DNA of 56,848 nt from NCBI GenBank assembly GCA_014191755.1, contig BJHE01000010.1, positions 12,058 to 68,905 of the forward strand. The letters are read 5' to 3'. The translations under genes were made by a program, and so were the position numbers. Positions within the stretch are counted from its first letter, which is position 1. The number at the start of each line of letters is the position of its first letter. This document shows positions 44,485 through 54,433 of the stretch, piece after piece. This stretch comes from Cyanobium sp. Its GTDB lineage: Bacteria; Cyanobacteriota; Cyanobacteriia; PCC-6307; Cyanobiaceae. The notes beneath the pieces are model-generated. The model had not been told where the DNA came from. It made no database searches and worked only from the letters and a program-made list of their open reading frames with translations.

Positions 44485-45630
44485 ATGCATCCGGTTCCAC
44501 GCCCTCCCCAGTACGGGGCCAACAGCAGGAGAACCCAGCGCTTCGGCGGCTTCCGGAAGCCTGGCTCTCCCCTGCGCCGCACCCGCCATCCCTGGCGCAG
44601 GCCCCTGCTCGCCTTGGTGGCGATCGTGAACCTGGCAGCCCTGGCCTACCGCACCACGGAAGGCTGGGACTGGGGAAACGCCTATTGGATGGTGGTGATC
44701 ACGCTGAGCACCATGGGCTTCAGCGATGCCAACACCAAGACCCTCAGCGCCAGCGGTCGGGTGATAACCACTCTGCTCATCGTGGGGGGGTTGGTGGTGG
44801 TGCAGCTCACGATCCAGGGCTTCCTGGCCCTGAATGAATCGGGCTACTTCCGGCTGCTGAGCGAACAACGCTTTCGAAGGAGACTGCAACGCATGCACAA
44901 TCACGTGATTCTCTGCGGCTATGGCCGCATCGGCCGCGAGATCGCCGAACAGCTCACCCGGGAAGGGGTGCAGCTCCTGGTGGTGGAAACGGATCCCGAG
45001 AGCCGCGATGCGGCCGAGGAGCGAGGCCTGCTGGTGCTGAATGCCGATGCCACCCTGGATGAGACGCTCCTCGATGCCGGCATCCACAATTGCCGGGCCC
45101 TGGTGGCGGCCCTCACCAGCAATGCCGCCAACCTCTACGTGGTGCTCAGTGCCCGCGGCCTGGCGCCCGGCTGCCGCCTGATCGCCCGGGCGGAAAGCGA
45201 CGAAGGGGAGCGCAAATTGCGTCAGGCCGGAGCCAGCCAGGTGGTGAGTCCCTATGTGGCCGGCGGTCGCACCATGGCGGCCACCGCCCTGCGGCCCTTG
45301 GCCGTGAACTTTATGGAGTTGCTGTCCGGTTCGGACTGTGAAGTGGACGAGTTCCAGCTCAGCGACGACCCCGCCCTGCTGGGTGACCTGAACGGCAGCA
45401 CCCTGGCGGAACTGGAGCTCAGGCGCCGTACCGGAGCCCTCGTGCTCGCCGTACGCACCGCGGATCCGCTGCTGAATCGTGGAGAGAGCCGGTTGATTGC
45501 TAATCCCGGTGGCGACGTGCGGCTGGGGCCTGGCCAGCTGCTGGTGGTGCTGGGAAGCCAGCCCCAGTTGGCCAGCTTCGCCAAGCTGCTGGGCACGGCC
45601 CTCGTGGATGTGGCCGAAATGCCGCGCTAA
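44485..45630 (+). CDS. Two-helix potassium channel with TrkA/RCK domain
   Basis: A 381-aa protein with two helices (LLALVAIVNLAALAY and IVGGLVVVQLTIQGF), a pore loop and a cytoplasmic RCK domain. The filter is STMGFSD (75-81) instead of the canonical TVGYGD. RCK-N has the Rossmann motif CGYGRIGREIAEQL. A C-terminal RCK-C region ends RLGPGQLLVVLGSQPQL. It forms K+-sensing gating tetramers in relatives. A Lys/Arg-rich 40-residue N-terminus precedes the first helix. Confidence 0.88.
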   Translation: MHPVPRPPQYGANSRRTQRFGGFRKPGSPLRRTRHPWRRPLLALVAIVNLAALAYRTTEGWDWGNAYWMVVITLSTMGFSDANTKTLSASGRVITTLLIVGGLVVVQLTIQGFLALNESGYFRLLSEQRFRRRLQRMHNHVILCGYGRIGREIAEQLTREGVQLLVVETDPESRDAAEERGLLVLNADATLDETLLDAGIHNCRALVAALTSNAANLYVVLSARGLAPGCRLIARAESDEGERKLRQAGASQVVSPYVAGGRTMAATALRPLAVNFMELLSGSDCEVDEFQLSDDPALLGDLNGSTLAELELRRRTGALVLAVRTADPLLNRGESRLIANPGGDVRLGPGQLLVVLGSQPQLASFAKLLGTALVDVAEMPR

Positions 45631-45688
45631 AGCGCGCTGCCACGTCCCCCTGGCGCCATACGATCCCCGCAACCCGAGCAGCATCGCG

Positions 45689-46492
45689 ATGGTGGCCAGC
45701 ATCCAGGACTCCGCGAACCCCGAGCAGGCCCCCGATGCCCCACTCCAGCCTCAAGCCAAGCCGGCCCCTGTGGCTCTGGTCACCGGGGCCAGCCGAGGCA
45801 TCGGCCGTGCCATCGCCTTGGAGCTGGGCCGTTTCGGGGCAACAGTGGTGGTCAATTATTCCAGCTCCCCCGATGCCGCGGAGTCGGTGGTGGCGGAGCT
45901 CACGGCGGCTGGCGGCCGGGCCTGGAGCGTGCGGGCCGATGTGGCGGATGAGGAGCAGGTGGAGGCGATGGTGAAGACGGTGCTGGAGCGGGAGTCCAGG
46001 TTGGATGTGCTGGTGAACAATGCCGGCATCACCCGCGATGGCCTGCTGATGCGGATGAAAACCGACGATTGGCGCCAAGTGCTCGATCTGAACCTCACCG
46101 GTGTCTTCCTCTGCACGCGGGCGGTGAGCCGCAGCATGCTCAAGGCCCGCCACGGCCGCATCATCAACATCACCTCCGTGGTGGCCCTGATGGGCAACCC
46201 AGGCCAGGCCAATTACAGCGCCGCCAAGGCCGGTGTGATCGGTCTGACTCGCAGCACCGCCGCCGAATTCGCCAGCCGCGGTATCACTGTGAACGCTGTG
46301 GCCCCGGGCTTCATCGACACCGACATGACCCAGGAGCTCAACCAGGAGCCGATCCTGGCGGCCATTCCGCTGGGACGCATGGGCCAACCGGCGGAGGTGG
46401 CCGGGGCGGTGCGCTTCCTGGCCTTTGATCCGGCGGCCGCCTACATCACCGGCCAAGTACTGCAGGTGGATGGCGGCATGGTGATGCGTTGA
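45689..46492 (+). CDS. fabG: 3-oxoacyl-[acyl-carrier-protein] reductase
   Basis: It reduces beta-ketoacyl-ACP with NADPH in fatty acid synthesis. The 267-aa protein has TGASRGIG, NNAG (NNAGITRDGLLMRM) and the catalytic Ser-Tyr-Lys: ITSVV and YSAAKAG. The FIDTDMT helix and VDGGMVM end are standard. About 25 residues precede the core; the ATG at 45689 was chosen as in frame. It overlaps nothing and is convergent with the next small gene. Confidence 0.96.
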   Translation: MVASIQDSANPEQAPDAPLQPQAKPAPVALVTGASRGIGRAIALELGRFGATVVVNYSSSPDAAESVVAELTAAGGRAWSVRADVADEEQVEAMVKTVLERESRLDVLVNNAGITRDGLLMRMKTDDWRQVLDLNLTGVFLCTRAVSRSMLKARHGRIINITSVVALMGNPGQANYSAAKAGVIGLTRSTAAEFASRGITVNAVAPGFIDTDMTQELNQEPILAAIPLGRMGQPAEVAGAVRFLAFDPAAAYITGQVLQVDGGMVMR

Positions 46493-46726
46493 TCAGGCGA
46501 TCGGCTGGCGAAGATCCTGGCGCAATCGCCTGATCTTCTGCAGCAACTTCAGCCTACGGCTACGGGCAGTGATCGTGAGAAAGAGACGGATGGGGACATA
46601 CACCAGGGCCATGGCCAAACCCAGGGTGGTGATCACCAAAAACACCATGCCATTGGTGGAGGATGAAGGATCCAGACCACTTCCTGCAACGGCTTCTTCC
46701 AGGGTTTGCTGCAGGATGTCTTCCAT
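46493..46726 (-). CDS. Small conserved membrane protein
   Basis: A 77-aa protein from the ATG at 46726. It has an acidic start (MEDILQQTLEEAVAGSG), one helix (GMVFLVITTLGLAMALVYVP), and a basic tail (RSRRLKLLQKIRRLRQDL). The layout is a single-span membrane peptide with an inside-positive C-terminus. It abuts the fabG stop. Function unknown. I recall small proteins of this kind in picocyanobacteria, but I cannot name the family. Confidence 0.6.
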   Translation of the reverse strand: MEDILQQTLEEAVAGSGLDPSSSTNGMVFLVITTLGLAMALVYVPIRLFLTITARSRRLKLLQKIRRLRQDLRQPIA

Positions 46727-46800
46727 CGACAAAAACGGTCTTCTTCATGCTAGTCAGGTCGATCGATCCCTGTTTCTGAACCGCCGTTGGCGCGAGGCCC

Positions 46801-47994
46801 TCAGAACCACTCGGCCACGGAATCCTCTGAGCTGTTCACATTGGCCTCCGGAGTGGTGCGACTGAAGGCCAGGGTGATGGAGCGCTTCTGCACGCCATCG
46901 GCTGCCACGGCGCTGATCGGGTAGATCTGCTCGCCATCGCGAAAGGGAACCTGCACCTTGAAGGTACCGTCGCTGGAGAGGGGAACCACCTCCTCCCCGA
47001 TCCGCAGCAGGGCGGAGGGTTCGGTGGCGCCGTAGACGATCAGTTCGGCGTCGGCCACTAACCAGAAGCTGCGCTGGCGGGCCGCCAGGCCGGCACCGGA
47101 GTCGTTACGGCCACTCGCCCAGAGGCCAACCCCGGAACGCTGGCCGGCGGCGGCGGCCCCCTCCTCCTGTCGCTGCTCCAGGAAGGCCTCGGAGCCGTGG
47201 CCCAGCCGACGATGGGCACCGCTGGCCTGCTGGTAGACGCGTTCGTGGAGCCCCAGGGATGGGTTGGGAGGCCCTTCAACGGGGGTGCTCGTCACCCCAT
47301 CGAGGGAGAAGGGGATGAACCGATCGGCCACGATTCCGGCGGGGCCCTGGGCCGGCATCCTGGCCACACCCGACACCGCCAGGGAGATCAAGCCACCTCC
47401 ATTGCGGCGGAAGCCCAATTCCACTCGGTAATCCCGATCGCTCATGGGCACCGGCAGATACCACTCGTGGGCGCCGGCATCCACCACCACTTCCTGAAGG
47501 GTGTGGGGATGGGCGTGACCATCCTGACGGCCGGTGACATCTTCAAGCCGCAGCACCAGCGGCCCAGCACCGGCCGCCAGAGCGGACTCTCGATCCGCCG
47601 GGCAGATCTGCCAAAACACATAGGCCCACTGGGGATCGCGGGGGAGGAACACCACCCGGGTCTCCCCTTGTGACGCGGGGCGGGGAGGAAGCTGGGCCCC
47701 AAGCCCGGACAACGGCTGGGCTTCGCCAGCGGCGGACGATGGGAACTCTCCTCCAGGAGCAGGGCCCGATGCAGCGGCGGCACTGGGAAGCCCTAAGTCC
47801 CGAAGGGGCTCGGCTTCAGGGGCGCTGCCCTCGGCTTCAATCGCAAGCAGCCACTGGCGCTTGAGGCTGCGGCTCAAGCGACCGATCCCCAGGCGACTCG
47901 CAACATCCCGCAACGAAAACAGGCTCAATAGACCCAGGTTTTCCGAGGGAAATCCGGAAGCCGCCATGAAGTCGCGTTGCGAAAGTTGACCCAT
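46801..47994 (-). CDS. DUF4912 domain protein
   Basis: A 397-aa protein with no signal peptide. The DUF4912 region lies at about 115-290 (VVFLPRDPQWAYVFWQI, HEWYLPVPMSDRDYRVELGF). A second stretch near the C-terminus (ELIVYGATEPSALLRIGEEV, YPISAVAADGVQKRSITLAF) looks like the second copy-like beta domain. A Ser/Gly-rich linker separates them. The function of DUF4912 is not known, though it often co-occurs with carbohydrate-related domains. It is divergent from the hydrogenase leader. Confidence 0.75.
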   Translation of the reverse strand: MGQLSQRDFMAASGFPSENLGLLSLFSLRDVASRLGIGRLSRSLKRQWLLAIEAEGSAPEAEPLRDLGLPSAAAASGPAPGGEFPSSAAGEAQPLSGLGAQLPPRPASQGETRVVFLPRDPQWAYVFWQICPADRESALAAGAGPLVLRLEDVTGRQDGHAHPHTLQEVVVDAGAHEWYLPVPMSDRDYRVELGFRRNGGGLISLAVSGVARMPAQGPAGIVADRFIPFSLDGVTSTPVEGPPNPSLGLHERVYQQASGAHRRLGHGSEAFLEQRQEEGAAAAGQRSGVGLWASGRNDSGAGLAARQRSFWLVADAELIVYGATEPSALLRIGEEVVPLSSDGTFKVQVPFRDGEQIYPISAVAADGVQKRSITLAFSRTTPEANVNSSEDSVAEWF

Positions 47995-48433
47995 CGTCTA
48001 GGGACAAGCGACTTTCACGCCGCTATGTCAGCAGATGGCCACGTTCTCCGGGAGCGAGCCCAGCCGACGCCTCTTGGAGCGCCAATTCAACTCTGCTGTG
48101 AAGAGCAGCATCCTGAAGCATCACTGCAGCAGCAACACTGCCGCTTCAACGCTCAAGCTGCAGCGCTGAGCTGATTCCCCTGTCAGCAGATCAAAGTTTC
48201 TCGAACCTGGCAGCTTCAGCAGAGCCGCGCCAACAACAATCAATCAACAACCAATCAACAATCGATAACGTTGTTGCAGGCGTCTGCCTGGCGGAGTTTG
48301 TTGAACGCAAAAACCGCTGGTCCCACCCAAGGCCTGGTGGGCCAGTCACGAACTGGCTCACCCAAGCCGCGGCAGCTGTCTACGTTGAAACAGCGGATGG
48401 GGAGCAGGTGTTGCCCAACGCGATCCCGGTGCG
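47995..48433. promoter_or_regulatory. Leader region upstream of the hox operon
   Basis: 440 bp without a convincing gene. It holds AATCAACA-type direct repeats near 48229-48265. Three inverted repeats follow: CAACAA/TTGTTG at 48256-48261 and 48271-48276; CAGGC/GCCTG at 48277-48281 and 48286-48290; GCCAGT/ACTGGC at 48341-48346 and 48352-48357. They may be regulator sites or 5' RNA hairpins. I see no certain -10. Confidence 0.5.
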
Positions 48434-49000
48434 ATGGCCAACTCGGTAGCCGAAGTGATGCCCACAGCAAGGTCTGAACATCTGGCTGGGGCAGCCGCCC
48501 CTGGGGGGCAAGCCTTTGAAGCCCTGGAGCCGATCCTGCGCCGTTATCACCGCAGCCCCGACAGCCTGATCGAGATCCTCAACCAGTCCCAGGAGCTCTA
48601 CGGCCACCTCAGCGACGATCTGCTGCGCCATGTCGCCGGCAGCCTGGAGCTGCCGCTCAGCCGCGTCCATGGCACGGCCAGCTTCTACCACCTGTTCCGT
48701 TTTCGCCCGCCGGCGCGGCACAGCTGCGTCGTCTGCAACGGCACGGCCTGTGAGGTGAAGGGTGCGGCCCCCTTGATCGAGGCCCTGGAGCAGGAGTTGC
48801 GGATCGGGCTGGGTGCCTGTAGTGCCGATGGCTGGGTGAGCCTGGGATCGGTGCGCTGCCTGGGCACCTGCAGCGCCGCGCCAGTGGTGGTGATCGACGG
48901 CGCGGTTCGCAAACACCAGACCGTCAGCTCCGTGCTGGCGGCGGTGCGTGAACTCGATGCGGAGCACGGGCCTGAGGGCGAAGCGGAACCCCAGCCATGA
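48434..49000 (+). CDS. hoxE: Bidirectional hydrogenase subunit HoxE
   Basis: HoxE is the NuoE-like 2Fe-2S subunit of the cyanobacterial Hox complex. The 188-aa protein has a helical N-half (LEPILRRYHRSPDSLIEILN). The thioredoxin-like cluster-binding half has cysteines in CNGTACEVKG and CLGTCSAAP, four ligands as in NuoE. The stop overlaps hoxF (ATGA). It starts the operon after the leader region. Expression would be regulated by cues at 47995-48433. Confidence 0.95.
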   Translation: MANSVAEVMPTARSEHLAGAAAPGGQAFEALEPILRRYHRSPDSLIEILNQSQELYGHLSDDLLRHVAGSLELPLSRVHGTASFYHLFRFRPPARHSCVVCNGTACEVKGAAPLIEALEQELRIGLGACSADGWVSLGSVRCLGTCSAAPVVVIDGAVRKHQTVSSVLAAVRELDAEHGPEGEAEPQP

Positions 49001-50667
49001 CCACCCTCTCCCAGGCCCACGCCTCCCCGACCCCGAGCTCCCCGAGCCCGACCTCCGTGATGCGGGTCCGTTGTTGCAGCTCCGCCGGCTGCCTGGCCGG
49101 AGGTGCCGCCGAGCTTCGCCAGGGGCTCACCGCCGCCGTGGCCCGGCGGGAGCTGCAGGAACGGGTGGCGATCACCGGGGTGGGCTGCCTGGGTCCCTGC
49201 AGCCAGGGCCCGCTGCTGGCGATCGATCCCGATGGCACCCTGTTCGCCGGGGTGACGGCCGCCGACGCCGACGGCCTGATCGCAGCCCTGGCCCACCGCC
49301 TGCAGGCCGTCAGTGCCGCCGAATGGGAGGCCCCCCTGGCCTGGAGGCCGGCGGCGGGGGAGCAGGTCGACACCGGGCGGCCCTTCTTCACGCGGCAGCG
49401 GCGCGTCGTGCTGGAGAACTGCGGCCTGATCGACCCGGAGCGGATCGAAGCGGCGATCGAGCGCGGCGCCTACGAGCAGCTGCGCCACACCGTGACGGAT
49501 CGGACCCCGGCTGAGGTGGTGGACACGATCCGCCGCAGCGGCCTGCGGGGCCGCGGCGGCGCCGGCTATCCCACCGGTCTGAAATGGGCCACGGTTGCCA
49601 AGATGCCAGGGGAGCGCAAGGTGGTGGTCTGCAACGCCGATGAGGGCGACCCCGGCGCCTTCATGGATCGCAGCGTGCTGGAGGGGGACCCGCACCGTGT
49701 GCTGGAGGGCATGGCGATCGCCGCCTACGCCGTGGGGGCCGATCAAGGCTTCATCTACATCCGAGCCGAATACAAGCTGGCCATCGTCAACCTGCGGCGG
49801 GCGATCGAGCAGGCCCGTCGGCGCCACCTGCTCGGTGCGGGGCTGTTCGGCTCCCCCTTCGGCTTCACGGTGGAGTTGCGGGTTGGGGCCGGCGCCTACG
49901 TGTGTGGGGAGGAAACGGCCCTGATTCACTCGATCGAGGGCCAGCGCGGCACCCCGCGGCCACGCCCTCCCTACCCGGCCGAAGCGGGGGTCTGGGGGCG
50001 GCCAACCCTGATCAACAACGTGGAAACGTTGGCCAATGTGGTGCCGATCCTGCGCGAGGGCGCCGGGTGGTTCGCCGCCATCGGCACGGAGGGCAGCAAG
50101 GGCACCAAGGTGTTCTGCCTCACCGGCAAGGTCCGCCGGGGCGGGCTGGTGGAAGTGCCGATGGGCACCAGCCTGGCCACGATCGTGAGCGAGATGGGGG
50201 AGGGATGCCCGGATGGAGCCGGCCTCAAGGCGGTGCAGACCGGCGGCCCCTCCGGTGGCTGCGTGCCGGCCTCCCTGCTCCACACATCAGTGGATTACGA
50301 GAGCCTGCAGGCGCTGGGCACGATCATGGGCTCCGGCGGCATGGTGGTGATGGACCACTCCACCGACATGGTGGCGATCGCCGCCTTCTTCATGGCCTTC
50401 TGCCGGGATGAATCCTGCGGCAAGTGCGTGCCCTGCCGCGCCGGCACCGTGCAGCTCCATGGGTTGCTGCAGAAGCACCTGGCCGGCGATGCCACGGCCG
50501 CCGATCTGGCCCAGCTTGAAGCCCTCTGCCCCATGGTGGCCGAAACCAGCCTCTGCGGTCTGGGCCAGAGCGCTCCCAAGCCGGTGCTCAGCACCCTGCG
50601 CTATTTCCGCGAGGAGTACGTGGCCCGGCTGAAGCCGGGGCCCACGGCAGCGGCAGCCGGCCGATGA
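48997..50667 (+). CDS. hoxF: Bidirectional hydrogenase diaphorase subunit HoxF
   Basis: The NAD(P)H/FMN-binding subunit. The 556-aa protein adds an N-terminal 2Fe-2S thioredoxin-like domain ([10 protein letters not shown] and [10 protein letters not shown]) to a NuoF body. The body has [16 protein letters not shown], the FMN site [20 protein letters not shown], and the 4Fe-4S motif [11 protein letters not shown] with a later cysteine. Four-bp overlaps on both sides suggest tight translational coupling to hoxE and hoxU. Confidence 0.97.
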   Translation: MTTLSQAHASPTPSSPSPTSVMRVRCCSSAGCLAGGAAELRQGLTAAVARRELQERVAITGVGCLGPCSQGPLLAIDPDGTLFAGVTAADADGLIAALAHRLQAVSAAEWEAPLAWRPAAGEQVDTGRPFFTRQRRVVLENCGLIDPERIEAAIERGAYEQLRHTVTDRTPAEVVDTIRRSGLRGRGGAGYPTGLKWATVAKMPGERKVVVCNADEGDPGAFMDRSVLEGDPHRVLEGMAIAAYAVGADQGFIYIRAEYKLAIVNLRRAIEQARRRHLLGAGLFGSPFGFTVELRVGAGAYVCGEETALIHSIEGQRGTPRPRPPYPAEAGVWGRPTLINNVETLANVVPILREGAGWFAAIGTEGSKGTKVFCLTGKVRRGGLVEVPMGTSLATIVSEMGEGCPDGAGLKAVQTGGPSGGCVPASLLHTSVDYESLQALGTIMGSGGMVVMDHSTDMVAIAAFFMAFCRDESCGKCVPCRAGTVQLHGLLQKHLAGDATAADLAQLEALCPMVAETSLCGLGQSAPKPVLSTLRYFREEYVARLKPGPTAAAAGR

Positions 50668-51380
50668 GCGTCCGCACCCTCAGCATCAATGGCCACGCCG
50701 TTGCGATGGCCACGGGCACCACCCTGCTGGCGGCGGCGCGGGAGGTGGGGGTGCCCATCCCCACCCTCTGCCACCTGGAGGGGCTGAGCCCGGTGGCCGC
50801 CTGCCGGCTCTGTCTGGTGGAGATCGAGGGCAGCGGCAAGCTGCAACCCGCCTGCCTCACCCCGGTGGCGGAGGGGATGGTGGTCCACACCGACACCCCG
50901 CGGCTGCAGGACTACCGGCGCACGGTGATCGAGATGCTCTTCACCGAGGGCAATCACGTCTGCGCGATCTGCGTGGCCAACGGCCACTGCGAGCTGCAGG
51001 ACCGTGCCGTGGAGGTGGGGATGGACCACTCCCGGCTGCCCTACCGCCATCCGGATCGCCCCGTCGACCTCTCCCATCCCCTGTTCGGGCTCGACCACAA
51101 CCGCTGCATCCTCTGCACCCGCTGCGTGCGCGTCTGCGATGAGGTGGAGGGGGCCCATGTCTGGGATGTGGGCTGGCGGGGCGAGCACTGCCGGATCATC
51201 GCCGGGCTGAACGAGCCCTGGGGCGCGGTGGATGCCTGCACCGACTGCGGCAAGTGCGTGCAGGTGTGCCCCACCGGCGCCCTGTTCGACAAGGCCGACA
51301 CCACCGGCGAGAAGCACGCCGACCCCGCCCGGCTGGGGGCGTTGGTGCGGGCCCGGGCCAGGGGACAGCAGACACGATGA
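50664..51380 (+). CDS. hoxU: Bidirectional hydrogenase diaphorase subunit HoxU
   Basis: HoxU carries electrons between HoxF and HoxY. The 238-aa protein is NuoG-N-like. It has a ferredoxin-type 2Fe-2S ([20 protein letters not shown] then LQPAC), a His/Cys cluster ([15 protein letters not shown]) and two 4Fe-4S sets ([11 protein letters not shown] and [14 protein letters not shown]). It overlaps hoxF and hoxY by 4 bp each. Confidence 0.97.
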   Translation: MSVRTLSINGHAVAMATGTTLLAAAREVGVPIPTLCHLEGLSPVAACRLCLVEIEGSGKLQPACLTPVAEGMVVHTDTPRLQDYRRTVIEMLFTEGNHVCAICVANGHCELQDRAVEVGMDHSRLPYRHPDRPVDLSHPLFGLDHNRCILCTRCVRVCDEVEGAHVWDVGWRGEHCRIIAGLNEPWGAVDACTDCGKCVQVCPTGALFDKADTTGEKHADPARLGALVRARARGQQTR

Positions 51381-51922
51381 AGCTGCGCTTTGCCACCGTC
51401 TGGCTGGCCGGCTGCTCCGGCTGCCACATGTCGTTCCTCGATCTCGACGAGTGGCTGATCGAGCTGGCGCAGCGGGTTGATGTGGTGTTCAGTCCGGTGG
51501 CTTCCGACATCAAGACCTACCCCGAGGATGTGGATGTCTGCCTGGTGGAGGGAGGCGTCGCCAACGCCGACAACCTGGAGCTGATCCTTCAGGTGCGCGC
51601 GCGCACCCGGCTGCTGGTGTCGTTCGGAGATTGCGCGATCACCGCCAACGTGCCGGGCATGCGCAACAGGCTGGAAGGAGCGGAGCCGGTGCTGCGCCGC
51701 GGCTACCTGGAGCTGGCCGATGGCAGCGGCCAGCTGCCCCACGCCCCTGGACTGGTGCCCGACCTGCTGGAGCGGGTGCTGCCGCTGCATGAGCTGGTGC
51801 CCGTGGATCACTACCTGCCAGGCTGCCCGCCTTCGGCCGCCCGCATCCGCGCCTTCCTCGAGCCGCTACTGCGGGGCGAGCCACCACTGATGGAGGGGGC
51901 GGCGATGATCCGCTTCGGCTGA
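51377..51922 (+). CDS. hoxY: Bidirectional hydrogenase small subunit HoxY
   Basis: The small hydrogenase subunit holding a 4Fe-4S near the NiFe site. From the ATG overlapping the hoxU stop it is 181 aa. Cluster cysteines lie in [14 protein letters not shown] (Cys13, Cys16), SFGDCAI and LPGCPPS. It lacks the long C-terminal domain of uptake hydrogenases, as is usual for group 3d. It lies 3 bp before hoxH. Confidence 0.97.
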   Translation: MKLRFATVWLAGCSGCHMSFLDLDEWLIELAQRVDVVFSPVASDIKTYPEDVDVCLVEGGVANADNLELILQVRARTRLLVSFGDCAITANVPGMRNRLEGAEPVLRRGYLELADGSGQLPHAPGLVPDLLERVLPLHELVPVDHYLPGCPPSAARIRAFLEPLLRGEPPLMEGAAMIRFG

Positions 51923-51925
51923 GCC

Positions 51926-53359
51926 ATGGCCCGCACCATCCTGATCGACCCGGTGACGCGGATCGAAGGCCACGCCAAGATCACCATCCAGCTGAACGAG
52001 GCCGGCGCCGTGGAGGGCGCCCGCTTCCATGTGGTGGAGTACCGGGGCTTTGAGGCGTTCTGCGAGGGGCGGCCGTTCACCGAGATGGCGGCGATCACCG
52101 CCCGCATCTGCGGCATCTGCCCGGTGAGCCACCTGCTGGCCGCCGCCAAGACCGGCGATCGGATCCTGGCGGTCACGATCCCGCCGGTGGCGGAGAAGCT
52201 GAGGCGGCTGCTGAACCTGGCGCAGATCACCCAGTCCCATGCGCTGTCGTTTTTTCATCTGAGCAGCCCCGATTTCCTGCTGGGCTGGGATAGCGATCCC
52301 GCCAAGCGCAACATCTTCGGCCTGATTGCCGCCGACCCGGAGCTGGCCCGCGGCGGCATCCGCCTGCGCCAGTTCGGCCAGGACCTGATCGAACGGCTGG
52401 GAGGCCGCAAGATCCATGCCGCCTGGGCGGTGCCGGGAGGGGTGCGCACCCCCCTGGATCCGACCGATCGCGACGCCATCCGCGCCCAGCTGCCGCAAGC
52501 CTTCGCCACCACCCTTGCGGCCTTGCAGCGCTTCAAGGGTCTGCTGGATGGACCATTGGCGACGGAGGCCAGCACGTTCGGCTGCTTCCCCTCGCTGTTC
52601 ATGGGCCTGGTGGGCGCCGATGGCCGCTGGGAGCACTACGACGGCCAGCTGCGCCTGATCGACCCCGACGGCACCGTGCTGGCCGAGGCGCTGCCGCAGC
52701 AGCGGATCAGCGAGGCGCTGGCGGAGGCGGTGGAACCCTGGACCTACCTCAAGTTCCCCTATTTCAAGCCGCTCGGGCCGGAGGCGGGCAGCTACCGGGT
52801 CGGCCCCCTGGCGCGGCTGAATGTGTGCGAGCGCATCGGCACGGAGCGGGCCGATGCCGAGCTGCTGGAGCTCCGGGAGCGCGGCGGCCGTGTGGTGACC
52901 AGCTCCTTCCATTACCACCTGGCGCGGCTGATCGAGATCCTGGCGGCCCTGGAAGCGATCGAGCTGCTGCTCAACGATCCGGAGATCTGCGCCACCCACG
53001 TGCGCGCCCATGCGGGAGTGAACGCCTTCGAGGCGGTGGGCGTGAGCGAGGCGCCGCGCGGCACCCTGTTCCACCACTACCGGGTGGATGCCAACGGCCT
53101 TATCGAGGCTGTGAACCTGATCATCGCCACCGGCCAGAACAACCGGGCGATGAACCGCACCGTCACCCAGATCGCCCGCCAATGGATCACGCCGGGGGCG
53201 ACAGAGATCAGCGAGGGCCTGCTCAACCGGGTGGAGGCGGGCATCCGCTGCTTCGATCCCTGCCTGTCGTGCTCCACCCACGCGGCGGGCCAGATGCCGT
53301 TGCATGTGCAGCTGATCGGCCCCAACGGGGAGATGCTGCAGGAGCGATGGCGGCAGTGA
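51926..53359 (+). CDS. hoxH: Bidirectional hydrogenase large subunit HoxH
   Basis: The catalytic NiFe subunit that makes or splits H2. The 477-aa protein has the two cysteine pairs that hold the metal: [10 protein letters not shown] (Cys62, Cys65) and DPCLSCSTH (Cys446, Cys449). After His452 a 25-residue C-terminal peptide remains, to be cut by the protease once nickel is in. The N-terminal [15 protein letters not shown] is typical. It is followed with overlap by hoxW. Confidence 0.98.
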   Translation: MARTILIDPVTRIEGHAKITIQLNEAGAVEGARFHVVEYRGFEAFCEGRPFTEMAAITARICGICPVSHLLAAAKTGDRILAVTIPPVAEKLRRLLNLAQITQSHALSFFHLSSPDFLLGWDSDPAKRNIFGLIAADPELARGGIRLRQFGQDLIERLGGRKIHAAWAVPGGVRTPLDPTDRDAIRAQLPQAFATTLAALQRFKGLLDGPLATEASTFGCFPSLFMGLVGADGRWEHYDGQLRLIDPDGTVLAEALPQQRISEALAEAVEPWTYLKFPYFKPLGPEAGSYRVGPLARLNVCERIGTERADAELLELRERGGRVVTSSFHYHLARLIEILAALEAIELLLNDPEICATHVRAHAGVNAFEAVGVSEAPRGTLFHHYRVDANGLIEAVNLIIATGQNNRAMNRTVTQIARQWITPGATEISEGLLNRVEAGIRCFDPCLSCSTHAAGQMPLHVQLIGPNGEMLQERWRQ

Positions 53360-53853
53360 GCCCCGGCGCAACAAGCCGGGAGCGGCGCTGCGATCTGCTG
53401 ATTGGCTGGGGCAACGGCCTGCGCCAGGACGATGGAGTGGGAGGCGCCATCGCTGCCGCCGCCGGGAGCTGGGAGCTCGCCAGCCTGGCGGTGATCGAGC
53501 GGACCCAGCTCACCCCCGAGCTGGCGCCGCAGCTGGCCGCCGCCCGGCGCGTGCTGTTCGTGGATGCGGAACCGCCAGCGGCGGCGGGCCCGGGCGGTTG
53601 GCGGCTGGAGCCGCTCCTACCCCAAGCGGCTGAAGGCGCTGATGCAGGCGACTCGGCTGGACTGTTCAGCCACCACGTCAGTGCGGATCAACTGTTGCGA
53701 CTGGCTGAATGCCTCTATGGGCGCCGTCCGCCGGCCTGGCAACTGCTGGTGGCGGCCCACGGCTACGGCTTCAGCACCCGGCTCTCGCCCGCCACCGGGG
53801 CCGTGCTGGAGGAGGTGCTGGCAGCGGTGCGCCACTGGTGCGGCGATGCATGA
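53347..53853 (+). CDS. hoxW: Hydrogenase maturation protease HoxW
   Basis: It removes the C-terminal peptide of HoxH. From the ATG at 53347 it is 168 aa, with the family start [16 protein letters not shown] (Asp binding nickel). The second acid is in VLFVDAEPP, and the His in [11 protein letters not shown]. The ATG lies 13 bp inside hoxH; a GTG at 53356 is also possible. Divergence from consensus is high but motif order is clear. Confidence 0.9.
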   Translation: MAAVSPGATSRERRCDLLIGWGNGLRQDDGVGGAIAAAAGSWELASLAVIERTQLTPELAPQLAAARRVLFVDAEPPAAAGPGGWRLEPLLPQAAEGADAGDSAGLFSHHVSADQLLRLAECLYGRRPPAWQLLVAAHGYGFSTRLSPATGAVLEEVLAAVRHWCGDA

Positions 53854-54187
53854 ACTGGCGCTGATGGAGGAACTGCAGCGCATCGCCCTGGCGACGGCCG
53901 CAGCCCAGGGTGCCCAGCGGATTCACACCGTGATGCTCCGCGTGGGGCGACTCTCGGGGGTGGATCCAGACGCGCTTGCCTTCGCCTTTGAGGTGGTGAT
54001 GGCGGGCGGAATCAGTCAAGGGGCAACCCTGGAGCTGGAGGTGGTGCCCACGCAGTGCCGCTGCGGCGGATGCGGCCAGCGGTTCGAGCCGGTGGATGTG
54101 ATCTTTGCCTGCCCAATCTGTGGAGAGCTGTCGGCGGACGTGCTGCGGGGCCGGGAGCTGGAGCTGACGGGATTGGAGGTGTCGTGA
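53846..54187 (+). CDS. hypA: Hydrogenase nickel incorporation protein HypA
   Basis: It delivers nickel to the large subunit. The 113-aa protein starts [10 protein letters not shown], with the nickel-binding His2. The zinc site has two CxxC pairs, CGGC (Cys73, Cys76) and CPIC (Cys89, Cys92). The start lies 8 bp inside hoxW. Other hyp genes (B-F) are not present here, so maturation is split between loci. Confidence 0.93.
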   Translation: MHELALMEELQRIALATAAAQGAQRIHTVMLRVGRLSGVDPDALAFAFEVVMAGGISQGATLELEVVPTQCRCGGCGQRFEPVDVIFACPICGELSADVLRGRELELTGLEVS

Positions 54188-54340
54188 AGGGGGAGGAATC
54201 GGCTGGCTTATTCATCGTTGGCTAACGCTCCAGATCGGAAGCGAGCGGCGGAAGATCAGAACGGGCTCCATCTCTTGGCCCCGCCTTCTGCATCACGGCT
54301 CAGCATTTCGCGCAGAGGAGGAAGATCCAGCAAGGTCAAG
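54188..54340. other. Region between hypA and the minus-strand terminator
   Basis: No gene or clear hairpin seen between the hypA stop and the terminator at 54341. The hox operon lacks its own plus-strand T-run here. Confidence 0.4.
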
Positions 54341-54366
54341 AAAAAAGCCGGCCTTGTTCGGCCGGC
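54341..54366 (-). terminator. Intrinsic terminator of the 54434-56512 gene
   Basis: Perfect 7-bp GCCGGCC/GGCCGGC stem (54347-54353, 54360-54366) with a 6-base loop and six T on the minus strand at 54346-54341. It is convergent with the hox operon and may not stop it. Confidence 0.9.
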
Positions 54367-54433
54367 TCAAGGAAACAGAAGCTGCCGCCGGGTGCCCCCA
54401 GCGGGAGTGGGCAGCAGAACCAGTTCCGAGTCT

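Noticed and set aside
48229-48290. CRISPR-like array before hoxE
   Set aside because: The repeats are short (6-8 bases), irregular and few, with no spacer pattern and no cas gene.
52825-53346. Extension of hoxW upstream through hoxH
   Set aside because: It is a shadow frame of hoxH. The protease family starts near residue 1 of the chosen ATG.
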